DNA of 64,000 nt from Acorus gramineus (GCA_030737835.1 CM060848.1:6041267-6105266), one strand, 5' to 3'. Shown: positions 11,284 to 22,489, numbered from the stretch's first letter. A program made the numbers and translations. The notes: a model not told the origin generated them from the sequence alone.

Positions 11284-12257
11284 CAGTGTTTTGATATGCG
11301 AGATGCGGTTTGCGTGCAACTGGTATACCGCACAGAGTATATGCGGTATACAGGAGTATATGCGGAAGTATATGCCGTTATGTAATTTTTATTAATAAAA
11401 AATATAGATGATGATTTCTAAACATACGAAGATAAATATTAAAAACATAGATATGAAACATGTGTTAAAAACACTCAAGATATTCTATTTTAATCAAATT
11501 ACCTCAATATAAAGTATTCTAGATTAATAACATATACATTCTAATAAATATAAACTGATTGTCCTCAGATTGATTCTAGATAACAAAATAAATAACCAAA
11601 TAAAAAAATCGTCCGGAAGACAATTGTCCCAAACTATCCCAATTTGTTAAAGACACCAAAAACAGGTGTCACTCAATCCTTCTCTCTGCCTAAAACAAAT
11701 CCATAAAAAAAACAGTGAGAGAGAGATAAGTGAGAGAGAAAAAGCTTGGTTGATGAAGAATAAGATGAAGCCAAGAAGATGATTTGAAGAAGAAGCTTGG
11801 CTTGAAGAAAACAAATAAGGTTGATGAAGAAGATGATCTGAAGAAGAAGCTTGAGCTGAAGCAGACGCTGGACTGCTGGACGGCTGGAGAAGAAGACTTA
11901 ACGAAAAAGAAGCTTTGTGTGTGAAGAAGAAGAAGAAGCAGCCCTAATTGAAGAAGGTCAGGTCTATCGATGAAGAAGATTAGGGCCTCCTCGAGAAAGA
12001 TCGCAGTTGGGGTCGATCGTAGTTAAGGCCGACTGAAGCTGGTCTGCTGAAGGTAGAAGGAGACTCTTTTTTTGTTAAACGGGTCGAGCAGGCCGACCCG
12101 TTTATAATTTCAAAAGCTGTGCGAGCACATGCGAGATCGGCCCGCATATGCGGGCCCAATTCGCATATGCCCGCTTTTAGCCCCATGCGGTTCGGTCGAG
12201 CGACCGATAACCGCCCGTGCGGCCATGTGGCCGCATGGGGTGCATTTCCGAATAGTA
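11284..12257. mobile_element. Non-autonomous hAT-type element
   Basis: It is flanked by near-identical 8-bp duplications, CACAAAAC (11276-11283) and CGCAAAAC (12258-12265). The left end CAGTGTTTTGATATGC and the inverse of the right end TACTATTCGGAAATGC are imperfect inverted repeats of hAT type. GC-rich subterminal zones carry repeated GCATATGCGG-like motifs. The interior (11640-11960) is rich in GAAGA repeats and contains no transposase. Confidence 0.6.
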
Positions 12258-12478
12258 CGCAAAACCAAGAAAATCAAACATAAATAAAATAAAACTAATC
12301 ATCACAAATTATAACAGAGCTCAATATACGAACATCCTAAAACAATATACGAACATCCTAAAACATTTGATAAAAAATCATTGCCATCTATTAAACAATA
12401 GCCAATCTAACATAACTATAAAAACATAACAACATCATATCATGGTCATAGACGTTTACATCACCCTCCACAACTCCA

Positions 12479-12695
12479 TTTTTTTTTTTTTTTTGATATT
12501 GGATGGACTTCCTTGATTGACCTTACAGTCAAATTGGAAAGGTCACCTCCGTTTTTTTGTCCCGGTCTTACAAAAAATTCTTTCAGATAATGACTAATAA
12601 ACAGGTGAATAAGTCAGTGTCAAGACCCGAACTCAAGACCCACTCTTAACACATGTAAAGCCATGAACCGTTATGCTATAGTCATTGGGGACTAT
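12479..12695 (-). mobile_element. tRNA-derived SINE
   Basis: The minus-strand 5' end carries an A-box-like TAGCATAACGG and, about 40 bases on, a B-box-like GAGTTCGGGTC, the internal RNA polymerase III promoter of tRNA-derived SINEs. The 3' end is an A tail (T run at 12479-12495 on the plus strand). A 7-bp target duplication, AACTCCA, lies at 12472-12478 and 12696-12702. Confidence 0.7.
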
Positions 12696-13006
12696 AACTC
12701 CAGATTGTTGGTATCACACGATCATTATGATGCCACTTAATTTTTCTAATACATCACACCATTCCCACCAAACAAAACACAAAAACAAACATATACACAC
12801 ATTGTTATAATACTATTTTCTTCTTTTATTGATCGATCTGTACACAATCCCATCACAAGTTAATGTAGGGTGTTCTGAATCGAAGAGCAAGAAAAACAAA
12901 AAAAACATTAAAATTCAGATCATGCATGTCAATAGTTCCACTAAAATTCCATCAAAGCACTCCTAAAATAGCTCACAGTAATCTTTTTATTTCAACATTT
13001 ATTTTC

Positions 13007-13522
13007 TTATAACCGAAGTTGAAGGTCCACGGCCGGCAGCGGCGCCAGACACAATGACTTCGTGAGCCACTCAATGCGTTCCGCAACGGCTCTCACCTTC
13101 CCCTCTGCAAGCGAACCCACTTCATCCAAGTCCGCGGTCTGAACACCCTCCCCACCAAGGCACCGCATCAGCGCCACCTTCACCTCCGCCTCGCGGTTCT
13201 CCTTTTCTACCTTCTTGAGCTGCTCTTTCAACCTTTCATTGCCCTTCGACAGGAACCTCGCTTGATCGAGGGTCTGCTTGTCCTGACCCAAAGAGGGGAG
13301 GTCTCTGAGTTGGGCGATCAGCTTGCCCGCGTCGACTATGGAAGGCCAGATTTCTGGTTGGTTGGGCTCGCCAGGCGCGGTGACAAGCGCGCAACTTTGG
13401 ACGCCGCAGAGCACGCTCAGCTCGTCCACCTTCTTGATGAGGTTTCTCTTGCGCCTCTCAAAGGTGCGGCGACGAGTCACATCGGAAGTTATGTAAGCAA
13501 TCTTCGTCTTGTTGCGCGCCAT
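13007..13522 (-). CDS. Type I (M-gamma, AGL80-like) MADS-box protein
   Basis: A 171-residue intronless protein. Residues 1-60 form a MADS domain: MARNKTKIAYITSDVTRRRT, then FERRKRNLIKKVDELSVLCG, then CALVTAP. Next comes the EIWPS motif typical of the AGL80 group (PEIWPS at about 56-61), then a charged coiled-coil-like region (about 95-125), then a conserved VALMRCLGGEGV block. The start ATG fits the family start. In other plants AGL80-like proteins pair with other type I MADS factors and act in the female gametophyte and endosperm; that role is inferred here, not shown. The C-terminal third is the part kept in the two MADS-less copies upstream at 5.4 and 9.3 kb. GC content is higher than in the surroundings. 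Confidence 0.85.
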   Translation of the reverse strand: MARNKTKIAYITSDVTRRRTFERRKRNLIKKVDELSVLCGVQSCALVTAPGEPNQPEIWPSIVDAGKLIAQLRDLPSLGQDKQTLDQARFLSKGNERLKEQLKKVEKENREAEVKVALMRCLGGEGVQTADLDEVGSLAEGKVRAVAERIEWLTKSLCLAPLPAVDLQLRL

Positions 13523-14480
13523 GAAAGAAAACCAATTGAAAATCAGAGTACTTAATGTTGAGGCTCTTCTATTTGATGGTTGTGTCGCGTGGACTTCATT
13601 GAAGGTGTGTTAATTGCAGGCTGGTGTTTTGGGTTGTTAGGATCTTTGACTTATTTGACCAAGATTTTTTGGAATCCCTTACAATATTTGTCCTGGTAAT
13701 AAATTAATAGATGGTTGGTTTACAATAGTTGGTAATAATTAATATATTGATTTAAGTCATTGATCAGTCGTGGATGATCAATTGGAGTATTAAATTGAAA
13801 CACCTTCCCTTTAATATAGAAGGTGATTATATGGATACAAGTCACTAATTAATTGTGGAATGTAAAATTAGATTGTAAAATTGAAACTTATTTAATAGAT
13901 AAGGTGACACGTGGATGTGAGTCAATTTCAATTCTGAGAGGTTAAATTTGAACGTAAAATTTGGAACTCGTTACCAATTATGGGATGGTAAATTAGAAAA
14001 AAAAATTGAAATGAATTCATAGTGTGTGTATATATGTATGTGCGTGTGTGTGTGTGTATTTATGTATATAACTTATTTATTAAAATGAAACTGACCCAGC
14101 TTTCATTTCCTCTTTCTTTTCTCCTATAAATTTAGCAATTACATGTACCTATTTATTCAAAATTTAAGATTTCAATTCAGATTAAGATAAATAATAAATA
14201 TATTTTGAGATTTAAAAGTAATCATATCAGTATTTTCAAATTTTAATAAATCAAAATTAAAGATATTCGCTAAATCTTCAATTGAACTCCATAAAGATTT
14301 GTTTCACTATTTTTTTTAATTTAAAAAACATATATATATATAACATGGTGCGGTGTGTGAGGAAGCACATACCTCATTGAAATAAACATACATTCAATGA
14401 GGTATATGCTTTCTTTACCAATGTATATACTCTTTAAAGGGCGTATATACGCGGTTCGCATAGACTGCACGGACCGCATA

Positions 14481-14514
<34 letters not shown>

Positions 14515-14890
14515 AAGTAAGTTGGATAAATGGATATAAGTCAATTAATAATTGTGAGAGAGTAAAATTAAAATGTGGAACTCCTACTTAATATATAATA
14601 AGATCATAAGGTGAATATATATATATATATGTTCATAGAAGCAGATAGGCGTCCATCAATGACGGAGTTGCACCTTCACCATTTACAAATAAGAAAGCAA
14701 ATTAGATTGCAGAAAACATGGCAATAGCACGCCGGTTTGACAGAAAACAGGGGAAAACAGGGACTGTAAGAATTCTCTCTTTTGAATATGCGAGTGACTG
14801 TCTCTATTGAGACTTCTCAGCTCCTCCTAAAGATCTGAGAAGTCAAAAGTGAATTGACCCATCGGTGACTGATGAGTGGTAAAGAGATTA
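13523..14890. other. Upstream flank of the full MADS gene; no gene seen
   Basis: 13600-13720 still matches the upstream flanks of segmental copies A and B. The rest is AT-rich with simple repeats: TG/TA at 14025-14065, and TG followed by TA at 14480-14514. A short hairpin lies around 14370-14405 (CCTCATTGAA and its inverse). Confidence 0.5.
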
Positions 14891-15057
14891 GCCCCTGTTT
14901 GAATATGTGGTGAGATGGGAAACTCCGTGTAATGCTACTGTGGATCCAAACAAAAAAATGACGTTCGCGTTTGAAAACAAAAAACAACACTTTTAAACAA
15001 AAAAATAATATTTCTGTAACGCGGAATGTTTTGCCGCACTCCCAAACTCACCCTAAA
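14891..15057. mobile_element. Possible small MITE downstream of PELPK gene A
   Basis: The ends carry loosely inverted GTTTG-type motifs (left GCCCCTGTTTG, right CCAAACTCACCC). A related sequence lies at about 42750-43140, at the same position relative to PELPK gene C, so it may predate that gene duplication. No clean target duplication was found. Confidence 0.3.
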
Positions 15058-15660
15058 CCATTCACGTGTATTAGATTTTGGATTGATTGATCATAATGCA
15101 ATCACTTTTACGACTGGCCGGGTTCAATAGGTCATGGTGAATATGAAAATTTTTCATATGTTCTCCCACATCCAGTGAAAAATAAAAATTGACATACAAA
15201 AAAAAAAGATTATAATTATGATCACCTTTTTTACCGAATACATACAAGTCAATAACAGGAGGACGTGTCCTATTAGTTTTGGGTGGAGCGTGAGATATGT
15301 CAATTGTCATTTTCTTATTGGTTGTGATCAAATTTTTTTGTAAGTAAATCTTTACACAAATAAAAATTACTTGTATTGTAAAATCACCAACTTAAGATAT
15401 CCAATAAACAACCCAATATATAATCTCCAATAATAAACACTGGAATGACTAGAAACTCAAAATACGAATAACATAAACTATTCAACATACCTCAAATGAA
15501 AGTCTAGTACACATCAATCAACAATGACAATACAGTAGAAAATCACACAACTCATAACAAATATGCATGAGACCCCACAGACCTCACACTCTGAAGCATA
15601 CATGCACCACATTTTTGTTTTAAGACTAGATAAAATCTGAAGTTCAGTAAGACAAATCTA
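15058..15660 (-). other. 3' flank of PELPK gene A
   Basis: No separate gene. 15420-15660 is clearly related to 43255-43469 downstream of PELPK gene C (shared block ending AAGACTAGATAAAAT), and so is a duplicated 3' UTR and flank. Confidence 0.5.
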
Positions 15661-16587
15661 TCAAGGGCTGTGTGGGATGATTGGGATCTCCGGAAGGTGG
15701 GGTACCTCGACCTTGGGGAACGTTGGCAATGGTGGAAGTTCAACCTTCGGAAAGGTTGGGATCTCTGGCTTAGGTAACTCGTGGATCTCTGGGTTAGGCA
15801 ATATTGGGACCTCCGGCTTAGTTAACTCGTGGACCTCTGGCTTGGGAAATATTGGGACCTCCGGCTTAGGCAACTCGTGGACCTCTGGCTTGGGAAATAT
15901 TGGGACCTCTGGCTTAGGCAACTCGTGGATTTCTGGCTTAGGCAATTCGGGGATCTCATGCTTAGGCAATGTTGGGTGCTCTGGCTTCGGCAACTCGTGG
16001 ACTTCTGGCTTAGGCAATATTGGGATTTCCGGCTTAGGCGACTCATGGATCTCTGGCTTAGGCAACTCGGGGACCTTAGGCTCAGGCAATGTTGGGTGCT
16101 CTGGCTTAGGCAACTCAGGGATCTCCGGTTTAGGGAAAGTTGGGACCTCCGGCTTAGGCAACTCATGGACTTCTGGCTTAGGCAACTCGTGGACCTCCGT
16201 TTTAGGGAATGTTGGGTGCTCTGGCTTAGGCAACTCGTGGACCTCTGGCTTAGGCAACTCGGGGACCTCTGGCTTAGGCAACTCATGGACTTCTGGCTTA
16301 GGCAACTCGTGGACCTCTGGTTTAGGGAATGTTGGGACCTCTGGCTTAGGCAACTCGTGAACCTCCGGTTTAGGGAATACTGGGATCTCCGGCTTAGGCA
16401 ACTCGGGGATCTCTGGCTTATGCAGCTCTGGAATCTCCGGTTTAGGGAATTCTGGTATGTAGGATGGGGATTCGTGCTCAGGAGCATCGAAAAGATGCCG
16501 AGCTGCGTGGCTCATGATGCCATTGTTAAGGAAGAGGAGAACCAAGAGGACGCCGGCGCATGAGAAGAAGAAAGTTTTGGAAGCCAT
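15661..16587 (-). CDS. PELPK-type secreted proline-rich repeat protein, copy A
   Basis: A 308-residue protein. Residues 1 to about 30 (MASKTFFFSCAGVLLVLLFL, then NNGIMSHAARHL) form a signal peptide. A short linker (DAPEHESPSY) follows. The rest is about 30 units of an 8-residue repeat, with PELPKPEV and HELPKPEV alternating (24-nt DNA period). The start is the ATG at 16587; a longer reading would need a TTG. Proteins of this type are secreted to the cell wall, where prolines may be hydroxylated; Arabidopsis PELPK1 is the reference. The regular histidine in the HELPKPEV unit is a local variant. The DNA repeat leaves the opposite strand open in several frames, which is a shadow. Two paralogues lie at 34.3 and 43.5 kb in the same orientation. 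Confidence 0.85.
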   Translation of the reverse strand: MASKTFFFSCAGVLLVLLFLNNGIMSHAARHLFDAPEHESPSYIPEFPKPEIPELHKPEIPELPKPEIPVFPKPEVHELPKPEVPTFPKPEVHELPKPEVHELPKPEVPELPKPEVHELPKPEHPTFPKTEVHELPKPEVHELPKPEVPTFPKPEIPELPKPEHPTLPEPKVPELPKPEIHESPKPEIPILPKPEVHELPKPEHPTLPKHEIPELPKPEIHELPKPEVPIFPKPEVHELPKPEVPIFPKPEVHELTKPEVPILPNPEIHELPKPEIPTFPKVELPPLPTFPKVEVPHLPEIPIIPHSP

Positions 16588-16630
16588 TGCCAAGCAATTG
16601 AATTGGATGGTTTCTTTGGGTGAAAGCTAT

Positions 16631-16646
16631 GGTTGGGTTTTTATAG
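16631..16646 (-). promoter_or_regulatory. TATA box of PELPK gene A
   Basis: On the minus strand this reads CTATAAAAACCCAACC, about 45-60 bases upstream of the ATG. The same motif sits at the same distance in both paralogues (35195-35210 and 44209-44224), which implies a short 5' leader. Confidence 0.7.
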
Positions 16647-17785
16647 TAAATTCTTTGAGATTGACATACTGTGATTTGTTAATTGGTTGGGACTTTCAAT
16701 GTGTTTGTGGGGATTGTTGTGATTGGCATTGTTAGTTCACCATCTCTAACCATCCTCCTTTTTCATGTGTCAAAGAAATATTGTTAATTGGGTTTTGAAT
16801 TTTGGGACTTTAAGAGAGGTGGTTGTTCATCCAATCAGCTTTAAATATTTTGGAACAAGTAGTCATGCAACACTAAACTAATCAAATCGATCGTGCTAGA
16901 AGACCCAAAAAACAAAATAAAACTAAATCAGTATGACATTAGTGTTTTGATTAGAAACAACTGAAATCAAAGTCATGTTGGTTTGCCAACTTTATATTTA
17001 CTGACAATCTACATCATAAAGTTATGATGAGACATCTTTGATTTATTGGTCAGCTAAATAAAACTGTGCAATAATAATCAACGCTCTTCTTTATTTTGTT
17101 ACATAGAAATATAAGAGACGGAGAAGAAGTACATAGAGAAATATTTGAGTATATAGTCAAGACAATATTTAATCAATGGGGTTTTGTATTGGTCCAACAA
17201 ATAAATGGACAATTTTTTTTTCATCTATCTAAAAATTGAGGGATATTGAACAAAACCATTCATCTTTAGTGTATAATGTACAGATGAGATCCTCTTTGCA
17301 GTAAGCATAGATAATATCTGTATATATGGGCTAGTAAAAAACGTGTCACGTAGGTAGCGGAATAGAGTGATAATAGGAGAGAATATGGGGAGAATAAGTA
17401 TAAAATGTTGTTTATTTGAAAAGAATAGATATGTATAGTTATATTAGAATAAACGGGAACAAGCTGATATATATATTTCAAATTCATCTTATAATTCTGT
17501 TGTTTCATCCAAAATATTTCACTGATATGAATGAGATTCTCACATGCATTCAAATGAATTGTTATCACCTCTTATAAATAAATGTTAACAAGTTAAATAA
17601 TTTTTTGACATTTTATAAATATTTATTCACATCTTATCCATAATCCACAGCCAACACATTATCAAACTTAACAATGAGCTCCACAGACATCGACCCATCT
17701 CAACCACATGATGTATGTGGTGAATGTTTTATTTATTGGTTCATGTTTTGAGTACGACTCCTCGCATGAAGGTGAATTTATATTT
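16647..17785. other. Upstream region of PELPK gene A; no gene seen
   Basis: 16650-17110 keeps patchy similarity to the upstream regions of the other two PELPK genes (for example GTTAGTTCACC and GGTCAGCTAAATAAAACTG). It is probably promoter DNA copied with the gene. 17110-17785 is AT-rich with no recognisable content. Confidence 0.5.
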
Positions 17786-17805
17786 GGGGGGGGGGGGGGG
17801 GGGGG
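17786..17805 (+). repeat. Homopolymer run of 20 G
   Basis: Direct reading. A similar G16 lies at 19769-19784 and a C18 at 40519-40536. Lengths in such runs may be affected by sequencing error. Confidence 0.9.
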
Positions 17806-17835
17806 TTGTTGTGTATTTTCACCTCTACAGATACT

Positions 17836-18474
17836 CAACCCACTCTTAAAAAATTAAATTTTTTTTTTTTATAAAGGAACCCACCCGACCAAGCCCCTCT
17901 TCTCCACGAGTCCCACTTAAGAGTGGATATTCTACCGGAAGATCTTCAAGAGGTGGTGGTGGCGCGGTTTAATCCCCGACACGTGATCCTATAGTATGTT
18001 GCCACCATGTGTGATGAGGTCGGGCTCAAGGTCGAGGAGGACGCCGATGTCGATGCGGTGGAGGGTGACGTGCAAGGCGTGGCCGTTGGAGGAGGAGGTG
18101 AGGCATAGGGGGTTGGGATCGGTGGAAGCAGAGAGGGCGTTTCGAGGGAGGCCGGAGGCTGAGGAGGTGGGGATGAAGAGGGCGCACACGTCCGTGCCGA
18201 GGAACTTCTGGTGATGGTGGTGGTTGGGTTGTGGAGGTGGTGGTAGTGCTTGCGACGGAGGAGAAAGAGTGGGTTTGGGTTGATGTGGGCTCATGTTAAT
18301 GTTGAAGCATCCACAGCCACCTCGTCCCGCGGCGGAGGCGGCTTCACCGCCGAGGAAGACTTGTCGGATGTGGCTATTTAGGATAGGAAGAGCTGATTTG
18401 GGGGAGAAAGGGCTGGGGTGGGTTGCTCTCTATTTAAAAAAAAAATAAAAATTTTAATTTTTAAGAGGTGGGTT
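17836..18474. mobile_element. GC-rich Pack-type DNA transposon carrying a phytochrome fragment
   Basis: Short imperfect terminal inverted repeats (CAACCCACTCTTAAAAA on the left, TTTTTAAGAGGTGGGTTG on the right) enclose a GC-rich interior unlike the AT-rich surroundings. The interior codes on the minus strand for part of a phytochrome. This is the layout of a Pack element that captured a host gene piece. No transposase. The exact ends and target duplication are not clear, and weaker similarity between the flanks may extend the inverted repeats. Confidence 0.5.
17989..18294 (-). pseudogene. Captured phytochrome fragment (end of PAS region)
   Basis: A 101-residue open frame. Residues 31-91 (18022-18204) resemble the region just before the GAF domain of plant phytochromes: FLGTDVCALFIPTSS corresponds to the family's LGTDVRTLFTPSS, and LHRIDIGVLLDLEP to LHRIDVGVVIDLEP. 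Forty-seven residues run from LGTD to the HRID motif, which is also the spacing I recall in phytochromes B and E. The chromophore-binding cysteine region, GAF, PHY and kinase-like parts are absent, so it cannot act as a photoreceptor. The proline- and histidine-rich first 30 residues do not look like phytochrome. The frame is open but its expression is unknown. It lies in a transposon-like unit. Confidence 0.6.
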
Positions 18475-18610
18475 GAAGAAGTGATGGGGTGGAAGTATAA
18501 GCCCCCAATAACCCCTCGAGATACTCACCCCTTCTGTTTGCGAACCCACCTCCTAATATATACATGATTATATTCTTGATAACCCCCAACCCGATAGACA
18601 TTTTTGAAAT

Positions 18611-19817
18611 GAGCCTGTTATCACCACCAACCCAAATGCTCTTTCCCAACCCAATAAAAATTTAAAATATCTTATATTAGACACTCATCCCACCAACTTC
18701 AGTTAACACAAATACAGTCATACAAGAGTGTCTAATATGACACAAGGTGTGTCACCCAAAATTTTTCAATTGCAATATTTTAAAAGTGACACGACATACT
18801 TTGGGTCAAAGTAAATTGTTCAGTTTGACACACTCTGAGTCAAACCATAGTGTCTACTGCGACCCAAGGTGTGTCGTCTAACATTATCCAATTGAAAATA
18901 ATTTAATTTTCTTATCTATCATAAACATCATAAATACATAACAAATAAATATCATAAATAAACAATATTCATGTACATAGTCACATAAGTTAATTCAACA
19001 TTAACATATTCGATCTATCATGCATATTCACAAATCCAATAATTCTTTTGTCGTAAATGAAAACACACTATTGATATAACAGTCTTCCTCATCCAATATT
19101 CACACATCCAAATTCAATCAACCAACACAACCATATTAGTAGATTTTGGCTTCTGAACAATGTATTGAGTAAAAAATGTACTAATGTGGATGTGTTAGTT
19201 GTTTGAATTTAGATGTATACATGTTCAACAAGGAAGACTGTTATGTTAATAGTAGTTTTCATTTGTGAAAAAAATAATGTATTAGATTTGTGAATGTTGA
19301 ATTAACTTATATGATTGTGTATGTGAATGTTGTTTATTTATGATATTTTATTTGTTGTGTATTTATGATATTTATGATGGATAAGAAAATTAACTTATTG
19401 TCAATTGGATAGTGTTGGACGACACACATTAGGTCATAGTAGACATTCCAGTTTGACTCGGAGTATATCAAATCGAACAACTTACGGTGACTCAAGGTGT
19501 ATTACATCACTTCTAAAACATCGTAATTGAAAAATTCTGGGTGACACACCTTAAATCATAGTAAACACCCTAATTTGACTCGAGTATGTCAAATCGAACA
19601 ACTTATGGTGACCCAAGGTGTGTCGCGTCACTTTTAAAATATTGTAGTTGAAAAATTCTGGGTGACACACTTGGGTCACATTAGATATTTCAGTATGACT
19701 AAGTTTGTGTCAAGTGAGGTTGGTGTGATGAGTGTCTAAAATAAAATGTTTTAACTTTGTGATGGGTTGGGGGGGGGGGGGGGGAGAGCAATTGGTTTGG
19801 TGGGATTAGACCAGCTC
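18611..19817. mobile_element. Foldback Mutator-like element
   Basis: A perfect 9-bp target duplication, TTTTGAAAT, lies at 18602-18610 and 19818-19826. Arms of about 500-550 bp are imperfect reverse complements meeting near 19170. They carry repeated CAAGGTGTGTC and TTTGACxC-type motifs, and the ends read GAGCCTGTTATCACCACCAA and an imperfect inverse. No coding capacity. It separates the phytochrome-bearing block on its left from another GC-rich block on its right. Confidence 0.75.
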
Positions 19818-19826
19818 TTTTGAAAT

Positions 19827-20450
19827 TAAGCTCTCTTTTTTGTCTCCCTTTTGGCCTCCTCTTCATCTCCCACCTTCGCCAGCCTCTCCACCGCCCTCCA
19901 CGCTGACGTCGGCGTCAGCACCTCTGTTTTCTCCCCGCCAACCAACTCCTCTGCCGCCACATCGTTCCTCGTCATCCGCTGCTTCCACTGCACCTCCTCT
20001 GCCGTCTCCACCTCCAATCCGTGGAGGCTCTCGCTCACCGACATAGAAGTTGACCGCATCAACAATGATGACCTTGCCGACGAGATCAGGTGAAGCACCG
20101 TCAAGTATTCTCCGTGCTTGATGAGCCGCCGCGACTCTCCTGTAGCGCGGGTTGTCACAGAGAGGTTCCTCAACCGTTCGATTTTCGGATCTGACGATTT
20201 GATTGCCCTCGGCGTCGCCCCTGTTGGTCCTCCTCCGCATATAGGACTCCGATCGTCACCACGGATGAGCCCCGCTGACGAGCACCGACAGGCTACTGCA
20301 GGCGTAGACGGTGGTGATGCGAATCCGATCTGGAGGCGGACCTCCGCCGGCTCTCCCCTCTTTCCGAATTCCAAGGCCTGGACGGGGGTCTGGAGGTGCT
20401 GGTTGAGGACAGTGTAGACGGACGGGGTGGGTTTGATTACTTTCAAAAAC
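19827..20450 (-). other. GC-rich coding-like fragment, unidentified
   Basis: A GC-rich island next to the foldback element. The minus strand is open for 206 codons (19826-20446), and a second minus frame is open at 19863-20240. I do not recognise either product. Composition and position suggest another captured gene piece, possibly of the same unit as 17836-18474 before the foldback insertion separated them. No terminal repeats were identified. Confidence 0.35.
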
Positions 20451-20739
20451 TTAAAAAACCATTATTTAATAGTTTACCATGGGGTGGGGTGGGGTTAACC
20501 CAATCAATGTTTTAAATCAATGTTTTTCGATGTTATTAAATTGTTTCGAAAAAGTTTTTGGAGCGTTTTGATTTGATTAATTTTGAGGTTTAAAATCAGG
20601 TTTCTAAAAGATTTTTAAAGTCCTGAAAATTTCAAAATTTTTTAATTATTCTCTACAAAAAAATGAATTATTTTTTAAAAGCAGCTCAATTTTATTTTTC
20701 TGATGGTAATTTTTTTATTTTTTGTTGATAGAGTTCTTC

Positions 20740-21050
20740 ACATTTAAAAGTTTGGACCACATCATACCTGCTCTGTTGGGTATTCCTCTGATACCCATTT
20801 GTGTTTCTCAAAAGAACACATAATCTTTGGAGAACTTTTCTTTTTTATTAATTTGCTTGAATTAAAAATAACACAACCCCTTCACATCCTTTTATAGAGT
20901 GTTGTAAGAAAGAAAAAAAATTTTAAAAATCTAAAAAGTCAAATCTCCTAATGAATGCCAATAACATAACATTAAGACATTTCTAAAAGTGATCCATATA
21001 TAGTCATGGATATGCTAAATTACTCACCAATTAATATAGAGTCATTTATT
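20740..21050 (-). other. Orphan AGL80-like 3' flank
   Basis: This resembles the conserved sequence downstream of the three AGL80-like genes (for example ACACAACCCCTTCACATCC and the ATAGAGTCATTTATTGAC part near the stop codon). No coding homology follows. It is probably what remains of a further family member. Confidence 0.45.
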
Positions 21051-21871
21051 GACTTCATAAATAAGGATAAAATCAATGTGATATATTCTTCTAATTATTC
21101 TCCTAATTTTTTTATATCAAATCAAATATTTAGTTTTTGTTACCTTCTTTATTTTGTGGTGGTGAGATCTTTCATCTTTTTTTATTTGATATTTCCAATA
21201 CACTCAAGGCCGGCCTTAATTAGGATTAAGACATACAAGACAAACCAAGACTAGCTACTCGATTGATTTGTAATTGATCGAGCCCCTCTGGTTCTCCGAT
21301 CGAAAATGTCAACATAGCGAATATGCTCAATTGTACATGTTTGCTCAACTGATAGATCGACCCAATGAGCTGACAATGATTTCGCTTTGCATAGCATTCC
21401 TGTTAGAAAGTAGAGCCATGTGCCATAATGGACACTGCGGACTACGCCCAAGGATCATAGACATAACGCCTCGACATATCACCAAGAATCCAAAGACCCT
21501 AATCACGTATTAACCCCAAATCTGGATAATCATGCATATAGAGATCGGAACATAATCAACTAGACGCAAATATAAATAAGAGGTACACATGCATTCAAAA
21601 CATACAAGAAATACATTGATCTACAACTAACTGGAGCGTCGAAAATTCTTTAGGCACCCTCCCCCCACTCCTAGTGTTCAGGTCAGCATGCATAGCTGGT
21701 CGACAGGTTGTTTACCAATATTTGTTTGTCACGTATAAGGTGAGATTATCCGTTTTCACTGTTAAAGGTGTTAGATTACATATTATTTTCTTTCTTTTAT
21801 TCTAACACTCATAATTAGTGTGAGCGATTTAGAAAGGTTGTTTAGATTACTTAATAAGGTAGATTTCAAAG
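21051..21871. other. Intergenic, no gene seen
   Basis: AT-rich to average composition. Open frames at 21251-21513 are short and resemble nothing I know. Confidence 0.5.
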
Positions 21872-22489
21872 ATCCGATCAAAGATGCAATCCGATCAAAG
21901 ATGCAAGATCTGCAGGCTCCAACAACGCTGTTGATTCTTAATAAAGAATTCCAGGACGATAGGCTTCAACATATCTGTTGATTCCTAAGAATACCAGAAC
22001 GATAGACTTCTATAAATTTGTTATTCTACGAAGAACAACAAAGACAATAACAGAATTTTAATAAAGAGAATAATCTCAAAATTTCAAAAATATAATCTCC
22101 CCATAATTTTGTGTTTACAGAGTTTATTTATAAAGTAGAGAATCCCAATAAACTAAGATCTCAACAATAAAGCTGCGTTTGGTTCGGCTGAAATTTAGCA
22201 CTTATTAGACTTAATTCGGAATTTTTCAGCACTTCTGTGTTACAAGTCTGTTTGGTTGAGGCCCAATTAACTGCTGAAATTTATCCTCTTTTAGTATATA
22301 AACCCTGAATTTTTCAGCTCATTCAATGTCACTTTTTTTTCCGCCTCCGCATTATGTTGTTTCGTCCCGACGTAAAAAGACTATCCTACCCCCACTACTT
22401 TGATTTATTTACAAGTCCTATATAATCCCATTTCACCTCCTCTCTCTCTCCTCGGGCATTTTTTTTTTCTCCTCGTCGAAACCAAAGAC

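Noticed and set aside
12479-12695. tRNA gene suggested by A-box and B-box motifs
   Set aside because: No cloverleaf; A tail and target duplication show a SINE.
15680-16440. Regular repeats resembling a CRISPR array
   Set aside because: They are the coding repeats of a plant proline-rich protein; there are no unique spacers and the genome is plant.
15677-16563. Long plus-strand open frames (227 and 244 codons) opposite PELPK gene A, and similar ones opposite copies B and C
   Set aside because: They are translations of the 24-nt repeat in other frames; they have no start context or homology, and the minus-strand gene has signal peptide and promoter.
17996-18214. Plus-strand open frame opposite the phytochrome fragment
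   Set aside because: Antisense shadow; the minus frame gives the recognisable motif.
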